From positions 682,001-746,000 of the forward strand of contig NZ_FUHT01000002.1 in NCBI RefSeq assembly GCF_900155615.1: DNA of 64,000 nt, written 5' to 3'. A model generated the notes under the pieces. It did no database searches. It saw only the letters and a program-made list of their open reading frames with translations, and was not told the origin of the DNA. Source of the DNA: Massiliimalia massiliensis (lineage in GTDB: Bacteria; Bacillota; Clostridia; Oscillospirales; Ruminococcaceae). The position numbers and the translations under genes are program-made. Shown piece by piece: positions 10,125 through 19,993 of this stretch (positions are counted from its first letter, which is position 1; each line of letters starts with the position of its first letter).

Positions 10125-10838
10125 CTATTCCTGTGTCGCTGTTTCCAGCGCAACCTTCATCATATCCGTAAAGCTGGTTTGACGCTGTGCAGCATCAAGG
10201 GATTCTCCCGTAAAGATGTGGTCGGAGATGGTGCAGATGCATAATGCTTTTTTATGGGCTTCCAGCGCATTTAAATACAGCGCGTTTGCTTCCATTTCCA
10301 CTGCCAGGACACCCATGTCCCTCCACCTTTCTTTCCCGCGTCCGCCGTCATAAAATACGTCGGAACTCAGGATATTCCCCGCTTTAACAGAGATGCCAAG
10401 CTTTTGCGCGGCATTCATCGCCTTGACAGCCAATTCAAAATCACAGATCGGCGCGATTTTTCCCGGAAGGTCAAGATGATCCGCGAAATTGGAGTCCGTG
10501 CAGGCGCCAATTCCAAGCACAACATCCCGCAGCTTCACATCATTTCCGATTGCTCCGGCTGTTCCTACCCTGATAATCGTTTCCACGCCAAAGAAATGAT
10601 ACAGCTCATAGGAATAAATTCCGATCGACGGCATTCCCATCCCGCTTCCCATTACAGAAACAGGCTTTCCGTGATAGGTTCCGGTATATCCCAGCATCCC
10701 CCGGACATCATTCACCTGTCTGGCGTCTTCCAGAAAATTTTCGGCAATAAATTTTGCACGCAGCGGATCGCCCGGCATCAACACTGCCTTGGCAAAATCC
10801 CCAGCCTTTGCGTTAATGTGCGGAGTCGGTGTACTCAT
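10125..10838 (-). CDS. deoD: Purine-nucleoside phosphorylase, DeoD type
   Basis: This hexameric PNP converts purine (deoxy)ribonucleosides plus phosphate to base and (deoxy)ribose-1-phosphate. Residues 20-31 read [12 protein letters not shown] and the conserved [16 protein letters not shown] block follows (about 62-80); the catalytic region SDHIFTGE is near residue 200. At 237 residues it has the family length. I chose the ATG at 10838, which follows GGAAAGG and gives the typical [10 protein letters not shown] start; a longer frame of 19 extra codons lacks support. bofA lies just upstream on the same strand. Confidence 0.95.
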   Translation of the reverse strand: MSTPTPHINAKAGDFAKAVLMPGDPLRAKFIAENFLEDARQVNDVRGMLGYTGTYHGKPVSVMGSGMGMPSIGIYSYELYHFFGVETIIRVGTAGAIGNDVKLRDVVLGIGACTDSNFADHLDLPGKIAPICDFELAVKAMNAAQKLGISVKAGNILSSDVFYDGGRGKERWRDMGVLAVEMEANALYLNALEAHKKALCICTISDHIFTGESLDAAQRQTSFTDMMKVALETATQE

Positions 10839-10898
10839 CCTTTCCACTTCCTTTCGATTTTGTGTTATTCTATCATATTCTGTCCGGAAAATCAACCT

Positions 10899-11156
10899 TT
10901 AAAAGAGAACAGAATCAATAATCATCAGAATAACGCCCGGAATGCCCAGCACCATTGAAACCAGAATCGTAAAATAGTTGATTGCCAGCATAATCCCACT
11001 CATCTCCAAAAGGAAATGCAAGGGAATCAAGGCCGCCACCCCGCTGCCCATTCCAATCAAAGCAGTTTTCCATTTTTTCTCGCGTTTTCTGAAATACATA
11101 ATGTTTATTATAAAAATTATTATACATATAGTATACAACAAATTTCTGATATTCAC
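10899..11156 (-). CDS. bofA: BofA-like pro-sigma-K processing inhibitor
   Basis: This 85-residue protein has two or three membrane segments. Its C-terminal block INYFTILVSMVLGIPGVIL closely follows the BofA pattern (I-N-x-x-T-x-x-x-S-x-x-L-G-I-P-G). In Bacillus, BofA sits in the mother-cell/forespore membrane with SpoIVFA and holds the SpoIVFB protease inactive until the sigma-K checkpoint. It starts at GTG after AGGGGG. In many Firmicutes bofA sits beside recR; here it precedes deoD. It is the only clear sporulation marker in the window. Confidence 0.8.
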   Translation of the reverse strand: MNIRNLLYTICIIIFIINIMYFRKREKKWKTALIGMGSGVAALIPLHFLLEMSGIMLAINYFTILVSMVLGIPGVILMIIDSVLF

Positions 11157-11315
11157 ACAATTCCCCCTTATTCCTAATTCCTTTTATATTTGTTCTATTC
11201 ATATGATTCCTTTCGATGAAATATGTCCGCCGGTTTTTTCTTTTGCGCGGCATATTTTTTTGGAACAAACATATGATATAAATATTAAATCTTTAAAAAC
11301 AAAGGAGCGTCTCCA

Positions 11316-11489
11316 ATGACCGTTTTCACCTCAATTGAGGAAAAATTCTGTGCCTCTGCTAAAAAAAACGTCGCAATAGAAGTAACCCAGATGAAGGATG
11401 GTTCCGTTAACCGAAAATGCCTCAGCCAAGCCTGCAGCGGACATCATGGATCAAACTGCAAATTTTCCAATCCTCCTTCCCAAGATTAG
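11316..11489 (+). CDS. 57-residue Cys-rich small protein of unknown function
   Basis: This frame encodes 57 residues after a good ribosome-binding site (AAAGGAG, eight bases upstream). Cys residues fall at positions 12, 35, 40 and 48, giving a C-x4-C-x7-C cluster with two adjacent His residues (CSGHHGSNC), which could bind a metal. The N-terminal half reads VFTSIEEKFCASAKKNVAIEV. I do not recognise a named family. It is followed by a degraded stretch and a GNAT relic. It looks like a real short gene because of the ribosome-binding site and the even composition. Confidence 0.6.
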   Translation: MTVFTSIEEKFCASAKKNVAIEVTQMKDGSVNRKCLSQACSGHHGSNCKFSNPPSQD

Positions 11490-11627
11490 AAATTTCCAGC
11501 CTTCAGTTCCTTTCCGGCCCGCTTTGTGCTCCCACAAATAATAAGAATTTACGGGAAAGCAATCGATACGCTTACCGTCATCTCAGCGCCGTAAGAACTA
11601 ATTCCGGGAAAGAAGAGTGATACGGTG

Positions 11628-11756
11628 ATGGAGAACATCCGCAGGGCGCATCCAAAGGATTTGGAGGAAATATACTGCCTGGTTTGCAAGCTGGTAAGAC
11701 ATGCGTTCTATGAAGTTCAGCAGATGACAAACCACCATTTCAAATTCTGCGTTTAA
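11628..11756 (+). pseudogene. Truncated GNAT N-acetyltransferase remnant
   Basis: A 42-codon frame starts MENIRRAHPKDLEEIYCLVC, the typical beta1-alpha1 start of a GNAT acetyltransferase (I-R-x-A-x-x-x-D-x-x-x-I). It then loses resemblance and stops after about 28 recognisable residues, so the acetyl-CoA site is missing. It is most likely the 5' end of a gene whose rest was deleted. The 130 bases between it and the upstream Cys-rich gene hold no intact gene and also look like relic sequence. Confidence 0.5.
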
Positions 11757-11767
11757 TTATACGAATA

Positions 11768-11806
11768 GCAAAAAACACTATCTAATATACAGACAGTGTT
11801 TTTTGC
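11768..11806. terminator. Terminator of serS (possibly bidirectional)
   Basis: An imperfect 15- to 16-bp inverted repeat (GCAAAAAACACT... with ...AGTGTTTTTTGC) with one mismatch sits directly after the serS stop codon. Its arms supply A/T tracts in both directions. Confidence 0.75.
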
Positions 11807-11807
11807 T

Positions 11808-13088
11808 TTATCGGATTATTTCTTTTCCGCCCATGTACATTCTCAATGGTTCAGGAATGGATACAGAGCCGTCCTCATTTAAATTATTCTCTAAAAAGGC
11901 AATCAGCATTCTCGGCGGAGCAACGACAGTATTATTCAGGGTATGGGCAAAATAATTTCCTTTTTCCTTATTTTTCACCCGGATTCCCAGCCGTCTTGCC
12001 TGCGCATCACCCAGATTGGAGCAGCTTCCTACCTCAAAATATTTTTTCTGCCGCGGGGACCAGGCTTCCACATCAATGCTCTTCACCTTCAAATCTGCCA
12101 GGTCGCCTGAACAGCATTCCAGCGTTCTGACCGGAATATCCAGTGAACGGAAGAAATCGACGGTATTGCGGTAGAGTGTTTCAAACCAGCCTGCGCTCTC
12201 CTCTGGCTTGCAAACCACAATCATTTCCTGCTTTTCAAACTGATGGATACGGTATACGCCCCTCTCCTCAATGCCATGCGCACCGACTTCCTTACGGAAA
12301 CACGGGGAATAGCTGGTGAGGGTTTTCGGAAGAGCTTCCTCATCCAACGTAGTGTCAATAAATTTCCCGATCATGGAGTGTTCGCTGGTACCGATGAGGT
12401 AGAGGTCTTCCCCTTCGATCTTATACATCATATTTTCCATCTCGGAAAAGCTCATGACTCCGTTCACAACATTGCTGCGGATCATGAACGGCGGGATATA
12501 ATAGGTAAAGCCGCGGTCAATCATAAAATCCCTGGCGTAGGAGAGAATTGCGGAATGAAGTCGGGCAATATCACCGCACAGGTAGTAAAATCCATTTCCG
12601 CTTGTTTTTCTGGCGCTGTCCAGGTCAATCCCATTTAATTTTTCCATGATGTCTACATGGTAAGGCACCTCAAAATCCGGAACAGCCGGTTCGCCGAACC
12701 GCTCTACTTCTACATTTTCGCTGTCGTCTTTTCCGATCGGGACAGACGGGTCAATAATATTCGGGATTACCATCATCCGCTTTTTGACCTCTTCCGTCAG
12801 CGTTTCTTCCTTACCCTCCAGCTCGTTCAGCTCGGCCGCCATTGCTGTAACCTGCTTTTTGGCCTCTTCTGCTTCCTCTTTTTTACCCTGTGCCATCAAT
12901 CCGCCGATCTGACGGCTGATCGTATTTCTCTGGCTTCTGAGATAGTCGCAGCGTGTTTTCGCATCGCGGTACTGCTGATCCATTTCAATCACTTCATCTA
13001 CCAACGGAAGCTTCTCATCCTGAAATTTCTTTTTAATATTTTCCTTTACAATGTCCGGATTCGCACGGACAAATTTAATGTCTAACAT
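11808..13088 (-). CDS. serS: Seryl-tRNA synthetase
   Basis: SerS charges tRNA-Ser (and tRNA-Sec) with serine. The 426-residue protein has the N-terminal antiparallel coiled-coil arm (about residues 28-105) that grips the tRNA long arm, and a class II catalytic core: YYIPPFMIRSNVV, then GTSEHSMIGKF, RKEVGAHGIEERGVYRIHQFEK (motif 2) and a C-terminal NNTVVAPPRMLIAFLEN (motif 3, with its Arg). There is no T-box leader: only 58 bases separate it from parB, so it is probably read with the parAB unit. Confidence 0.96.
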   Translation of the reverse strand: MLDIKFVRANPDIVKENIKKKFQDEKLPLVDEVIEMDQQYRDAKTRCDYLRSQRNTISRQIGGLMAQGKKEEAEEAKKQVTAMAAELNELEGKEETLTEEVKKRMMVIPNIIDPSVPIGKDDSENVEVERFGEPAVPDFEVPYHVDIMEKLNGIDLDSARKTSGNGFYYLCGDIARLHSAILSYARDFMIDRGFTYYIPPFMIRSNVVNGVMSFSEMENMMYKIEGEDLYLIGTSEHSMIGKFIDTTLDEEALPKTLTSYSPCFRKEVGAHGIEERGVYRIHQFEKQEMIVVCKPEESAGWFETLYRNTVDFFRSLDIPVRTLECCSGDLADLKVKSIDVEAWSPRQKKYFEVGSCSNLGDAQARRLGIRVKNKEKGNYFAHTLNNTVVAPPRMLIAFLENNLNEDGSVSIPEPLRMYMGGKEIIR

Positions 13089-13146
13089 CCTCTATTCTCC
13101 TTTTACTTTTTGTCATTGCTATGGATTATAAAAAGGCTTCTTCGGC

Positions 13147-14022
13147 TCAGGAGGAAAACCCATCGCCGGTCAGCCGTTCTGCAAGCTCTGCCAAGTCCTT
13201 GTCATCGTAGAATTCGATTACCAGCCGGGATTTCTTTTTTCCCTTTTCAATCTCAATTTTCCGTCCCAGCGCAGATGTGAGAGCCAGCTTCATCTCGGAC
13301 AGAAATTTATCCTTCGGCACAAATTCAGGCGCTTGTGATTTTTCTTCTGTTGTTTCCTTTGGCTTTTTCTTTGCCAATTTTTCCACTGCACGAACATTTA
13401 GACCCTCTTTTACCGTTTTCTCTGCAAGGGCGACCATCTCATCCGGATTTTCCAGAGCGAGGATTGCCCTCGCATGGCCTGCGGAGAGATCTCCGCTCTT
13501 GACATACCGAATTACTTCATCCGGCAAATTTAACAGCCGCAGCGAGTTTGCTATTGCCGGGCGGGATTTTCCGACGCTTTTAGAAACCGCATCCTGTGTA
13601 AACCCATACTGGTTCATCAGCTCCTGATATCCCAACGCTTCCTCCACCGGGTTTAAGTCCTCGCGCTGTAAGTTTTCGATCAACGCAATTTCCATGGTCT
13701 CGGTATCGGAAAGCTCCCGGATTACCGCAGGCACTTCGCTGAGTCCTGCCATACGGCTGGCACGGTATCTCCGTTCGCCTGCCACAATCTGATAGCCGCC
13801 TGTTCCAATCGGTCTTAACACCAGCGGCTGAATTACGCCATGTTCCCGGATGGAATCTGCTAGCTGCTCCAACGCGGCCTGGTCAAAATCACGTCGAGGT
13901 TGATTTTTATTCGGCTCAATTTCACTGATTTTAATTAGTTCTGTCCCCTGCCCCGAAACAGAAGTACTGTTATCCTCAAACAGAGCGTCAAGTCCTTTTC
14001 CAAGTCCTTTTTTTCTCGCCAT
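13147..14022 (-). CDS. parB: Chromosome partitioning protein ParB (Spo0J)
   Basis: ParB is a CTPase clamp that loads at parS, spreads, and recruits SMC near the origin. The 291-residue protein has an N-terminal ParB/Sulfiredoxin domain with the CTP-binding GERRYRA motif (about residue 82) and ENLQREDLNPVEEA, a central helix-turn-helix (FTQDAVSKSVGKSRPAIANSLRLLNL) and a C-terminal dimerisation domain. It lies 14 bases after parA. Two perfect parS sites lie in the same region. Confidence 0.95.
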   Translation of the reverse strand: MARKKGLGKGLDALFEDNSTSVSGQGTELIKISEIEPNKNQPRRDFDQAALEQLADSIREHGVIQPLVLRPIGTGGYQIVAGERRYRASRMAGLSEVPAVIRELSDTETMEIALIENLQREDLNPVEEALGYQELMNQYGFTQDAVSKSVGKSRPAIANSLRLLNLPDEVIRYVKSGDLSAGHARAILALENPDEMVALAEKTVKEGLNVRAVEKLAKKKPKETTEEKSQAPEFVPKDKFLSEMKLALTSALGRKIEIEKGKKKSRLVIEFYDDKDLAELAERLTGDGFSS

Positions 14023-14036
14023 ATCTCTCCTCCATC

Positions 14037-14810
14037 CTATCCGTTTCTTTTATTCTGCTTAATCATTTCATGCGCCAGGTCAAGATATGCCTTTGTTCCC
14101 TTTGAGGCGCGGTCATAATAGATAACTGGTTCACCAAAGCTTGGTGCCTCTGATAACCGCACATTCCTTGGAATCACCGTCTTATAAACCTTTTTCTGGA
14201 AGAACTTCTTTACCTCGTCCAGTACCTGGATGGTCAGATTCAGCCTTCCGTCGTACATGGTTAGCAGAACCCCTTCCACGTCGATAGTGGGGTTATACAG
14301 CTTCTTCACCTGGCGGATCGTCGCCATCAGTTGAGACAATCCCTCGAGCGCATAATATTCACACTGAATTGGGATCAAGACGGTATCGCAAACGGTTAAG
14401 GCGTTCAGCGTGATCAATCCCAGGGATGGAGGGCAGTCGATAATGATATAATCAAACTCTTCTTTGACGCCGACCAATGCTTTTTTCAGCATGTTGATCC
14501 GGTCCGGCAACTCGACAAGCTCAATCTCTGCGCCCGCTAAATCCATATTTGCGGGAATCAGATAGAGTTGGTCAAATTTTGTTTGCAGCAAAACCTCCTG
14601 CGCCTTTTTCTTTCCAATTACCATATCATAGGAGGAAAGCTGCGCGTCTCTTTTGCTGTATCCAAGTCCGCTGGTCGCATTCCCCTGTGGATCGATATCA
14701 ACCAGCAGGGTCTTTTTTTTCAGCTTTCCCAGCGCTGCCGCTATATTGACCGCGGACGTTGTTTTTCCCACACCGCCCTTTTGGTTTGCTATTGCAATTA
14801 TCTTACCCAT
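14037..14810 (-). CDS. parA: ParA-family chromosome partitioning ATPase (Soj)
   Basis: This is a deviant-Walker ATPase of 257 residues. The motif [12 protein letters not shown] (about 10-21) contains the signature Lys and the nucleotide-binding Lys; [13 protein letters not shown] and [11 protein letters not shown] follow. It cooperates with ParB in origin segregation and, in Bacillus, modulates DnaA. It lies directly upstream of parB. A perfect parS site sits about 180 bases before its start. Confidence 0.95.
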   Translation of the reverse strand: MGKIIAIANQKGGVGKTTSAVNIAAALGKLKKKTLLVDIDPQGNATSGLGYSKRDAQLSSYDMVIGKKKAQEVLLQTKFDQLYLIPANMDLAGAEIELVELPDRINMLKKALVGVKEEFDYIIIDCPPSLGLITLNALTVCDTVLIPIQCEYYALEGLSQLMATIRQVKKLYNPTIDVEGVLLTMYDGRLNLTIQVLDEVKKFFQKKVYKTVIPRNVRLSEAPSFGEPVIYYDRASKGTKAYLDLAHEMIKQNKRNG

Positions 14811-14964
14811 ACGACATTCCTTTTACTCTTATTTCTGTTTTATAACAGCAGATAAGCTCTCAAACTACTTTTCTGCGGCGTTTCAAGCACTATTCCACAG
14901 AAATTCTCAGAGATCCTATCGCTTTGCTTTTTATTATATCACACTTTCCCATGATTTGAAACCT

Positions 14965-14979
14965 TATTTCCGGAAAATA
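14965..14979. promoter_or_regulatory. Palindrome resembling a Noc-binding site
   Basis: TATTTCCGGAAAATA is close to the published Noc-binding consensus ATTTCCCGGGAAAT but lacks the central C/G pair. It lies between noc and parA, next to parS. The assignment is tentative. Confidence 0.3.
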
Positions 14980-14990
14980 TCTGCAGAAAT

Positions 14991-15006
14991 TGTTTCACGT
15001 GAAACA
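14991..15006. promoter_or_regulatory. parS centromere site 1
   Basis: TGTTTCACGTGAAACA, an exact match to the 16-bp parS palindrome, lies between parA and noc and touches the noc terminator. Confidence 0.95.
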
Positions 15007-15038
15007 AAAGAGGGAACAACAAAAGTTGCTCCCTCTTT
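15006..15038 (-). terminator. Terminator of noc
   Basis: On the minus strand a stem AAAGAGGGAGCAAC/GTTGTTCCCTCTTT with a TTTT loop follows the noc stop codon, with a weak T tail running into parS. Confidence 0.75.
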
Positions 15039-15842
15039 CTATATTCGTTTTCCCTTTGGTATTTTTATGACATATTCTATGTAAGCATCGTCGTCTACCT
15101 TTTTAGCTGTTGCAGGAATCCCTGCCGACTTCATCACTGAAATTGCCTTATTGATGGTATTAATAAACAAACGCACATCCTTGATAATCGGAACACATTT
15201 CTTCTGATGCTTCTCTTCCAGACTTTTTTCAATATATTTTTCTGTCTGTGCTACATTCAATTCATTTTCAGCAATATATTTGATTATTTCTAACCGCTTC
15301 TGTGGGTTATCCACCTTCAAAAGCGCCCTTGCATGGCGTTCGGTTAAATGGCAGTGAATCATCAAATCCTGCTCCTGGGGAGTCAATTTTAAGATGCGAA
15401 GCCTGTTTGCAATTGTCGACTGCGCGATCCCCAGCTTAACTGCCGCTTCTTCCTGTGTGACATTCCATTCATGAATCAAATTTTTAAGCGCGGCCGCCTG
15501 CTCAAAGAAATTCAAATCTTCCCTATGCAGATTTTCAATCATAGAAAGAATCGCCGATTCCCGCTCCGATTTATCCAAAACAATACTTTCAATTTTCTGC
15601 TTTCCAATCATCCGGCATGCGCGCAGCCTCCGCTCCCCTGAGATCAGCTCATAGCATCCTTTATAGCTGCGGCGGACTGTGATCGGCTGCAATAAGCCAT
15701 TTTGCCGGATGCTGTCCGCCAGTGCCTGAAGCTGCCTCTCATCAAACACTGTCCTCGGCTGCGCAGGGTTTACCTGTATTTCTCCAATATCCAACAACAC
15801 AACACGATTAACAACCTTGTCTTTTTTCAACGTTAGCTGCAT
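15039..15842 (-). CDS. noc: ParB-family nucleoid occlusion protein (Noc-like)
   Basis: This is a 267-residue second ParB homologue. It carries the CTP-binding box GERRLRACR (about 70) and SMIENLHREDLNFFEQ, followed by a helix-turn-helix (VTQEEAAVKLGIAQSTIANRLRIL). Its place between rsmG and parA is the classic noc position. Noc binds specific DNA sites and blocks division over the nucleoid. It differs from the true ParB (13147-14022) in the DNA-recognition helix. The start at 15842 follows AAGGAGGAAG. A palindrome sits immediately upstream and may be its own operator. Confidence 0.88.
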   Translation of the reverse strand: MQLTLKKDKVVNRVVLLDIGEIQVNPAQPRTVFDERQLQALADSIRQNGLLQPITVRRSYKGCYELISGERRLRACRMIGKQKIESIVLDKSERESAILSMIENLHREDLNFFEQAAALKNLIHEWNVTQEEAAVKLGIAQSTIANRLRILKLTPQEQDLMIHCHLTERHARALLKVDNPQKRLEIIKYIAENELNVAQTEKYIEKSLEEKHQKKCVPIIKDVRLFINTINKAISVMKSAGIPATAKKVDDDAYIEYVIKIPKGKRI

Positions 15843-15853
15843 GATACTTCCTC

Positions 15854-15882
15854 CTTATCCCGGAAATATTTCCTAAGATAAG
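15854..15882. promoter_or_regulatory. Palindrome in front of noc, possible operator
   Basis: CTTATC (15854-15859), the perfect palindrome GGAAATATTTCC (15862-15873) and GATAAG (15877-15882) form a nested inverted repeat just upstream of the noc ribosome-binding site. It shares the ATTTCC/GGAAAT half-sites with the element near parS 1. Confidence 0.35.
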
Positions 15883-15965
15883 GATAACACAGAATATACC
15901 AAATTTCCATATTTTTCCATTTTGGTATTTCTTGCTCTTTCTCCTGTTATCGACAAAACAGACGC

Positions 15966-16679
15966 TCAGACTATCGGCTGTTTTCTCATTTTTCCTGCAT
16001 TTCTAGGATATTTTGTCGGTGTTTGCGATATTTTTTTAATTACTACAATCGCCCTTTTATTCCCTTCAGGAAGAGAATACCGCCTTACCTCCTGAATTTC
16101 ACCGCCCAGCACCTTGATTGCTTTTTTTGATTCCTCCAATTCCTCCTCTATCTCATAGCCCTTTAAAGCTGCGAAACAGCCGCCTGTTTTTACAAATGGC
16201 AGGCAGTATTCAGAAAGCTCTCTCAAGTGAGCAACCGCACGAGCTGTTGCAAAATCAAACTGTTCCCGGTATTCTGCTTTTTTTCCCAATTCCTCTGCTC
16301 TGCCATGGACACAGTGATTATCCTGTCCCAATTCATTTGATAAAACAGAAAGGAAGTGAATTCTCTTTTGCAGACTGTCCAAGAGGGTTACCTTCAGTTC
16401 AGGCCGTATAATTTTACAAGGGACAGACGGGAATCCCGCGCCGGTTCCAACATCAATTAAGGTTTCCTTTCCCATTTCGCCTACCGCGTCTAAAAGCAGC
16501 ACGCTGTCAAGAAAATGCTTGATGCAAATTTCCTTTGGTTCTAGGATTGAAGTTAAATTTATTTTTTCATTCCATTCCGTTAGGAGTCCGGCATACTGGT
16601 CAAAAGAAAGAGCCTGTTCCGACGTTAAAAAAAAATGGTATTCCTGAAAAATCTGTTGAAGATATTCTTTCGGGATCAT
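15966..16679 (-). CDS. rsmG: 16S rRNA (guanine-527-N7) methyltransferase RsmG
   Basis: RsmG methylates N7 of G527 in 16S rRNA using S-adenosylmethionine; its loss gives low-level streptomycin resistance in other bacteria. The 237-residue protein has the SAM-binding motif [13 protein letters not shown] near residues 74-86 and [10 protein letters not shown] further on. It overlaps the end of mnmG by four bases, so it is translationally coupled to it. Confidence 0.95.
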   Translation of the reverse strand: MIPKEYLQQIFQEYHFFLTSEQALSFDQYAGLLTEWNEKINLTSILEPKEICIKHFLDSVLLLDAVGEMGKETLIDVGTGAGFPSVPCKIIRPELKVTLLDSLQKRIHFLSVLSNELGQDNHCVHGRAEELGKKAEYREQFDFATARAVAHLRELSEYCLPFVKTGGCFAALKGYEIEEELEESKKAIKVLGGEIQEVRRYSLPEGNKRAIVVIKKISQTPTKYPRNAGKMRKQPIV

Positions 16680-18577
16680 TGTGCTCCCTCCCTTTTTCTA
16701 TTTTGCCTCTGTTGTTCCAGCCAAATCAAAAGCACAGAGATATCTGCCGGACTAACTCCTGAAATCCGGGAAGCCTGTCCGATATTTAACGGCTTCACCC
16801 GTTTCAGCTTTTCTACTGCTTCCAGCCGAAGCCCAGAAATCTGATCATAATCAAGATCACCCGGCAAGGCTTTTCCTTCCAGCTTTCTCATTTCTTCAAC
16901 CTGAAGAAGCTGCTTTTTGATATAGCCTTCATATTTTATTTCTACCTCTACCTGTTCACGAACCTCACGGGAGAGCTCAGGCCGGTTCAGGTCGAAGGGT
17001 GCAAGATCATCATATCCAATCTGCGGCCGCCGTACCAGCTCTGCCGCTCTCTGTCCGGTTTTCATCTCCGATGTTTCACGTGAAACAAGCAGTTCATTTA
17101 ATTCCTTTGACGGCGGAATCGTTGTCTTTTTCAGCCTTTTTATCTCCCGGTCAATCTGCTCTACCTTTTCGCAAAACAGCCGATAGCGTTTCTCCGAAAT
17201 TAATCCAAGCTGATAGCCATAGGGAGTCAGTCTCTTATCGGCATTATCCTGACGCAGAATCAATCGGTACTCACTTCGGGAGGTCATCATCCTGTATGGA
17301 TCAGAACAACCCTTTACCACAATATCATCAATTAACGTCCCGATATAGGAGCTCGCCCGGTCAAGAACAAAGGCTTCCTTCCCAATTACAGCTAAGGCGG
17401 CATTGATTCCTGCAATCAAGCCCTGCGCCGCCGCCTCCTCATAGCCGGAGGTTCCATTAAACTGGCCCGCGCCATATAAGCCTTTTACCTCTTTAAATTC
17501 AAGGGTCGGCAGAAGCTCCTGCGGATCACAGCAATCATATTCAATCGCATAGGCATTTCGCATCACTTCTACATGTTCCAGCCCTTTAATGGTACGGAGA
17601 AAAGCGAGCTGAACATCTTCCGGCAAGGAAGAGGACATTCCCTGCAGGTACATTTCCTCTGTATCCAATCCCATCGGCTCCACAAAAAGCTGATGCCGCT
17701 CTTTATCCGCAAAGCGGACAATCTTATCCTCGATGCTCGGACAATACCTCGGCCCTACACCCTTAATCTGCCCCTTTCCGCTATAAAGAGGCGAGCGGTG
17801 AAGATTCTCCCGAATCACTTCGTGAGTATGTTCATTGGTGTATGCAACATGGCAAAGCACCTGGTTTTTCAATTCACCCTTTGTCGTAAAAGAAAAAGGC
17901 GTAATTGGTTCATCCCCTGCCTGCGGTTCCATCTGAGAAAAATCAATACTCCTGCGATGAACACGAGAAGGCGTACCGGTTTTAAAACGGCGGATTGTGA
18001 TCCCATATTTCGAAAGCTGATCGGTTAACCCAACAGAAGGAAGCATATTATCCGGGCCGCTCTCATAGGAAACATCACCCACATGGATCAACCCGTTCTG
18101 ATAGGTTCCGCTGCAAATGATTGCCGCCTTTACCCGATAAACCGCGCCCAGCTTTGTTACCACTTCCGTGAGCTTCCCAGCTTCTATTTTTACATCAATA
18201 ATTTCAGCCTGTCTTATTTCCAGGTTTTCCTGATGCTCTAATACTGTTTTCATATAGAGATGGTATGCCTGACGGTCAGACTGTACCCGCAGACTGTGAA
18301 CAGCAGGCCCCTTCCCTTTATTTAACATCCGGCTCTGGAGAAAGGTAGCATCCGCCGCCTTTCCCATTTCACCGCCTAAGGCGTCGATTTCCCGAACAAG
18401 ATGACCCTTTGCCGTTCCCCCGATTGAGGGATTACAGGGCATATTTGCAATCCCGTCCAAACTCAAGGTAAAGATAATCGTTTTTACACCCAGTCTTGCC
18501 GCGGCAAGCGCCGCCTCACATCCCGCATGTCCTGCTCCAATGACTGCAACGTCATAGTCGCCGATATAATACTGCAA
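16676..18577 (-). CDS. mnmG: tRNA uridine-5-carboxymethylaminomethyl modification enzyme MnmG (GidA)
   Basis: MnmG is an FAD enzyme that with MnmE installs cmnm5 at the wobble uridine U34 of several tRNAs. The 633 residues fit the family. The dinucleotide-binding motif [19 protein letters not shown] is at residues 11-29, NPSIGG near 49, the [15 protein letters not shown] block near 274-290, and a C-terminal helical domain binds MnmE and tRNA. Its coding sequence contains a perfect parS site (17072-17087). The ATG lies 14 bases after mnmE. Confidence 0.97.
   Translation of the reverse strand: MQYYIGDYDVAVIGAGHAGCEAALAAARLGVKTIIFTLSLDGIANMPCNPSIGGTAKGHLVREIDALGGEMGKAADATFLQSRMLNKGKGPAVHSLRVQSDRQAYHLYMKTVLEHQENLEIRQAEIIDVKIEAGKLTEVVTKLGAVYRVKAAIICSGTYQNGLIHVGDVSYESGPDNMLPSVGLTDQLSKYGITIRRFKTGTPSRVHRRSIDFSQMEPQAGDEPITPFSFTTKGELKNQVLCHVAYTNEHTHEVIRENLHRSPLYSGKGQIKGVGPRYCPSIEDKIVRFADKERHQLFVEPMGLDTEEMYLQGMSSSLPEDVQLAFLRTIKGLEHVEVMRNAYAIEYDCCDPQELLPTLEFKEVKGLYGAGQFNGTSGYEEAAAQGLIAGINAALAVIGKEAFVLDRASSYIGTLIDDIVVKGCSDPYRMMTSRSEYRLILRQDNADKRLTPYGYQLGLISEKRYRLFCEKVEQIDREIKRLKKTTIPPSKELNELLVSRETSEMKTGQRAAELVRRPQIGYDDLAPFDLNRPELSREVREQVEVEIKYEGYIKKQLLQVEEMRKLEGKALPGDLDYDQISGLRLEAVEKLKRVKPLNIGQASRISGVSPADISVLLIWLEQQRQNRKREGAQ
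17072..17087. promoter_or_regulatory. parS centromere site 2, inside mnmG
   Basis: TGTTTCACGTGAAACA, an exact 16-bp parS, lies within the mnmG coding frame, about 2.1 kb from the first site. Placement inside coding sequence is normal for parS. Confidence 0.95.
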
Positions 18578-18591
18578 TGCGTGATCCCCCT

Positions 18592-19962
18592 TTATTTTCC
18601 AACACAGAAATGATGGAACACCTGATCTACTATCTTTTCTGTCGCTTTCTCTCCGGTCAACTGCAGCAGGGCGTCGATTGCCTGGTCAATCATCACATTG
18701 ACTGCATCCAGCGTCATGCCAGAAAGCATCGTATCAAGCGCCTCTTTTAACGCCGCCTGCGCTTCCAACGCACAGAGCCGCTGCCGTTCATTTGCGATCA
18801 TTCCGTCGGAGAGGTCAACCTGATGAAGCTGTAATAGGCTTTCCACAGCATCTGTTACCCGCTCCAGACTGGTTACATCCGCAGAATTTGTATATACTAT
18901 TTGTTTAAAATTATTTCTAATATTCTGTTCGTCTATTTTTTGGTTCAAATCTGTTTTATTGACAATTGCCAGCGCCGGCACGCCGGAAGCCTTAACCGCC
19001 TCAATAATCAGCCTGTCATCCTCATTCAGCGCTTCGGAATAATCAAATACGGCCAACACCAGTCCTGCCGACTGAATCCGTTTTTTAGATCGCTCGACTC
19101 CCTTTTGTTCAACAAAATCCTCTGTTTCCCGAATCCCTGCCGTATCAGCAAGACGAAGCACTACAGTACCTAAATTGACCGTTTCCTCTACGACATCGCG
19201 GGTAGTTCCCGCAATATCTGTCACAATACTTTTTTCGCATCCGGAAAGCAGGTTCATCAAGGTGGATTTCCCGACATTCGTCTTCCCGACGATTGCCGTC
19301 TCAATTCCCTCCCTCACCATTTTCCCAGTATCAAAGGTATGGATCAATTGATCAACCTGCTGCTTACATTCTCTCAAGGAGGACTCCAAATGGCTGTTCT
19401 CTATCTCTTCAATTTCTTCCTCTGGGTAATCAGTCCATGCGGCTAAATGCCCGGCAATCGTTAATAAGCTTTCTTTCAAGCTCTCAATTTTCTGATATAA
19501 AGCGCCGTCCATCTGCGCCCTGGCAGAACGCAGTGCATGTTCATTCTTTGACTGGATCAAATCCATGATAGATTCTGCCTGCGTCAGGCTGAGCTTTCCG
19601 TTCAAAAAAGCCCGTTTGCTGAATTCTCCCGGTTCCGCGAGAGACGCACCCTTTTCCAGAATTAGCCGCAGCACCCGTTTTGTCACATAAACGCCGCCAT
19701 GACAGGACAGCTCAACCACGTCCTCGCCGGTATAGCTTTTTGGCGCTCGGTATACCAATGCTACTCCGTCGTCAATCACGCCGTTTTCATCCGATATCGT
19801 TCCATAAGCCGCCTGATATCCATCCAAATCCTGGAGAGAAGCACACTGATAGGAATGGAACACCTGGTCGGCAACAGCAATTGCTTCATCACCAGAAATC
19901 CGTATCATAGCGACTCCGCCCAATGCAAGCGGCGTGGCAATTGCCGCAATTGTTTCCGCCAT
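18592..19962 (-). CDS. mnmE: tRNA modification GTPase MnmE (TrmE)
   Basis: MnmE is the GTPase partner of MnmG in wobble-uridine modification. The N-terminal folate-binding domain starts [22 protein letters not shown]. The inserted G domain shows [10 protein letters not shown] (G1), GTTRDVV (G2), [10 protein letters not shown] (G3) and NKTD (G4). The protein ends CVGK, the CxGK tail needed for catalysis. With 456 residues it is full length. Together with mnmG and rsmG it forms the conserved left origin operon. Confidence 0.97.
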   Translation of the reverse strand: MAETIAAIATPLALGGVAMIRISGDEAIAVADQVFHSYQCASLQDLDGYQAAYGTISDENGVIDDGVALVYRAPKSYTGEDVVELSCHGGVYVTKRVLRLILEKGASLAEPGEFSKRAFLNGKLSLTQAESIMDLIQSKNEHALRSARAQMDGALYQKIESLKESLLTIAGHLAAWTDYPEEEIEEIENSHLESSLRECKQQVDQLIHTFDTGKMVREGIETAIVGKTNVGKSTLMNLLSGCEKSIVTDIAGTTRDVVEETVNLGTVVLRLADTAGIRETEDFVEQKGVERSKKRIQSAGLVLAVFDYSEALNEDDRLIIEAVKASGVPALAIVNKTDLNQKIDEQNIRNNFKQIVYTNSADVTSLERVTDAVESLLQLHQVDLSDGMIANERQRLCALEAQAALKEALDTMLSGMTLDAVNVMIDQAIDALLQLTGEKATEKIVDQVFHHFCVGK

Positions 19963-19993
19963 AGCAAAAACTCCTTCTTTTCCTTCAATTCAG

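Noticed and set aside
11417-11620. A 67-codon frame overlapping the Cys-rich small gene
   Set aside because: It has no ribosome-binding site and overlaps a better supported frame; the DNA looks like relic sequence.
13089-13146. T-box leader for serS
   Set aside because: Only 58 bases separate serS from parB; there is no room and no T-box sequence.
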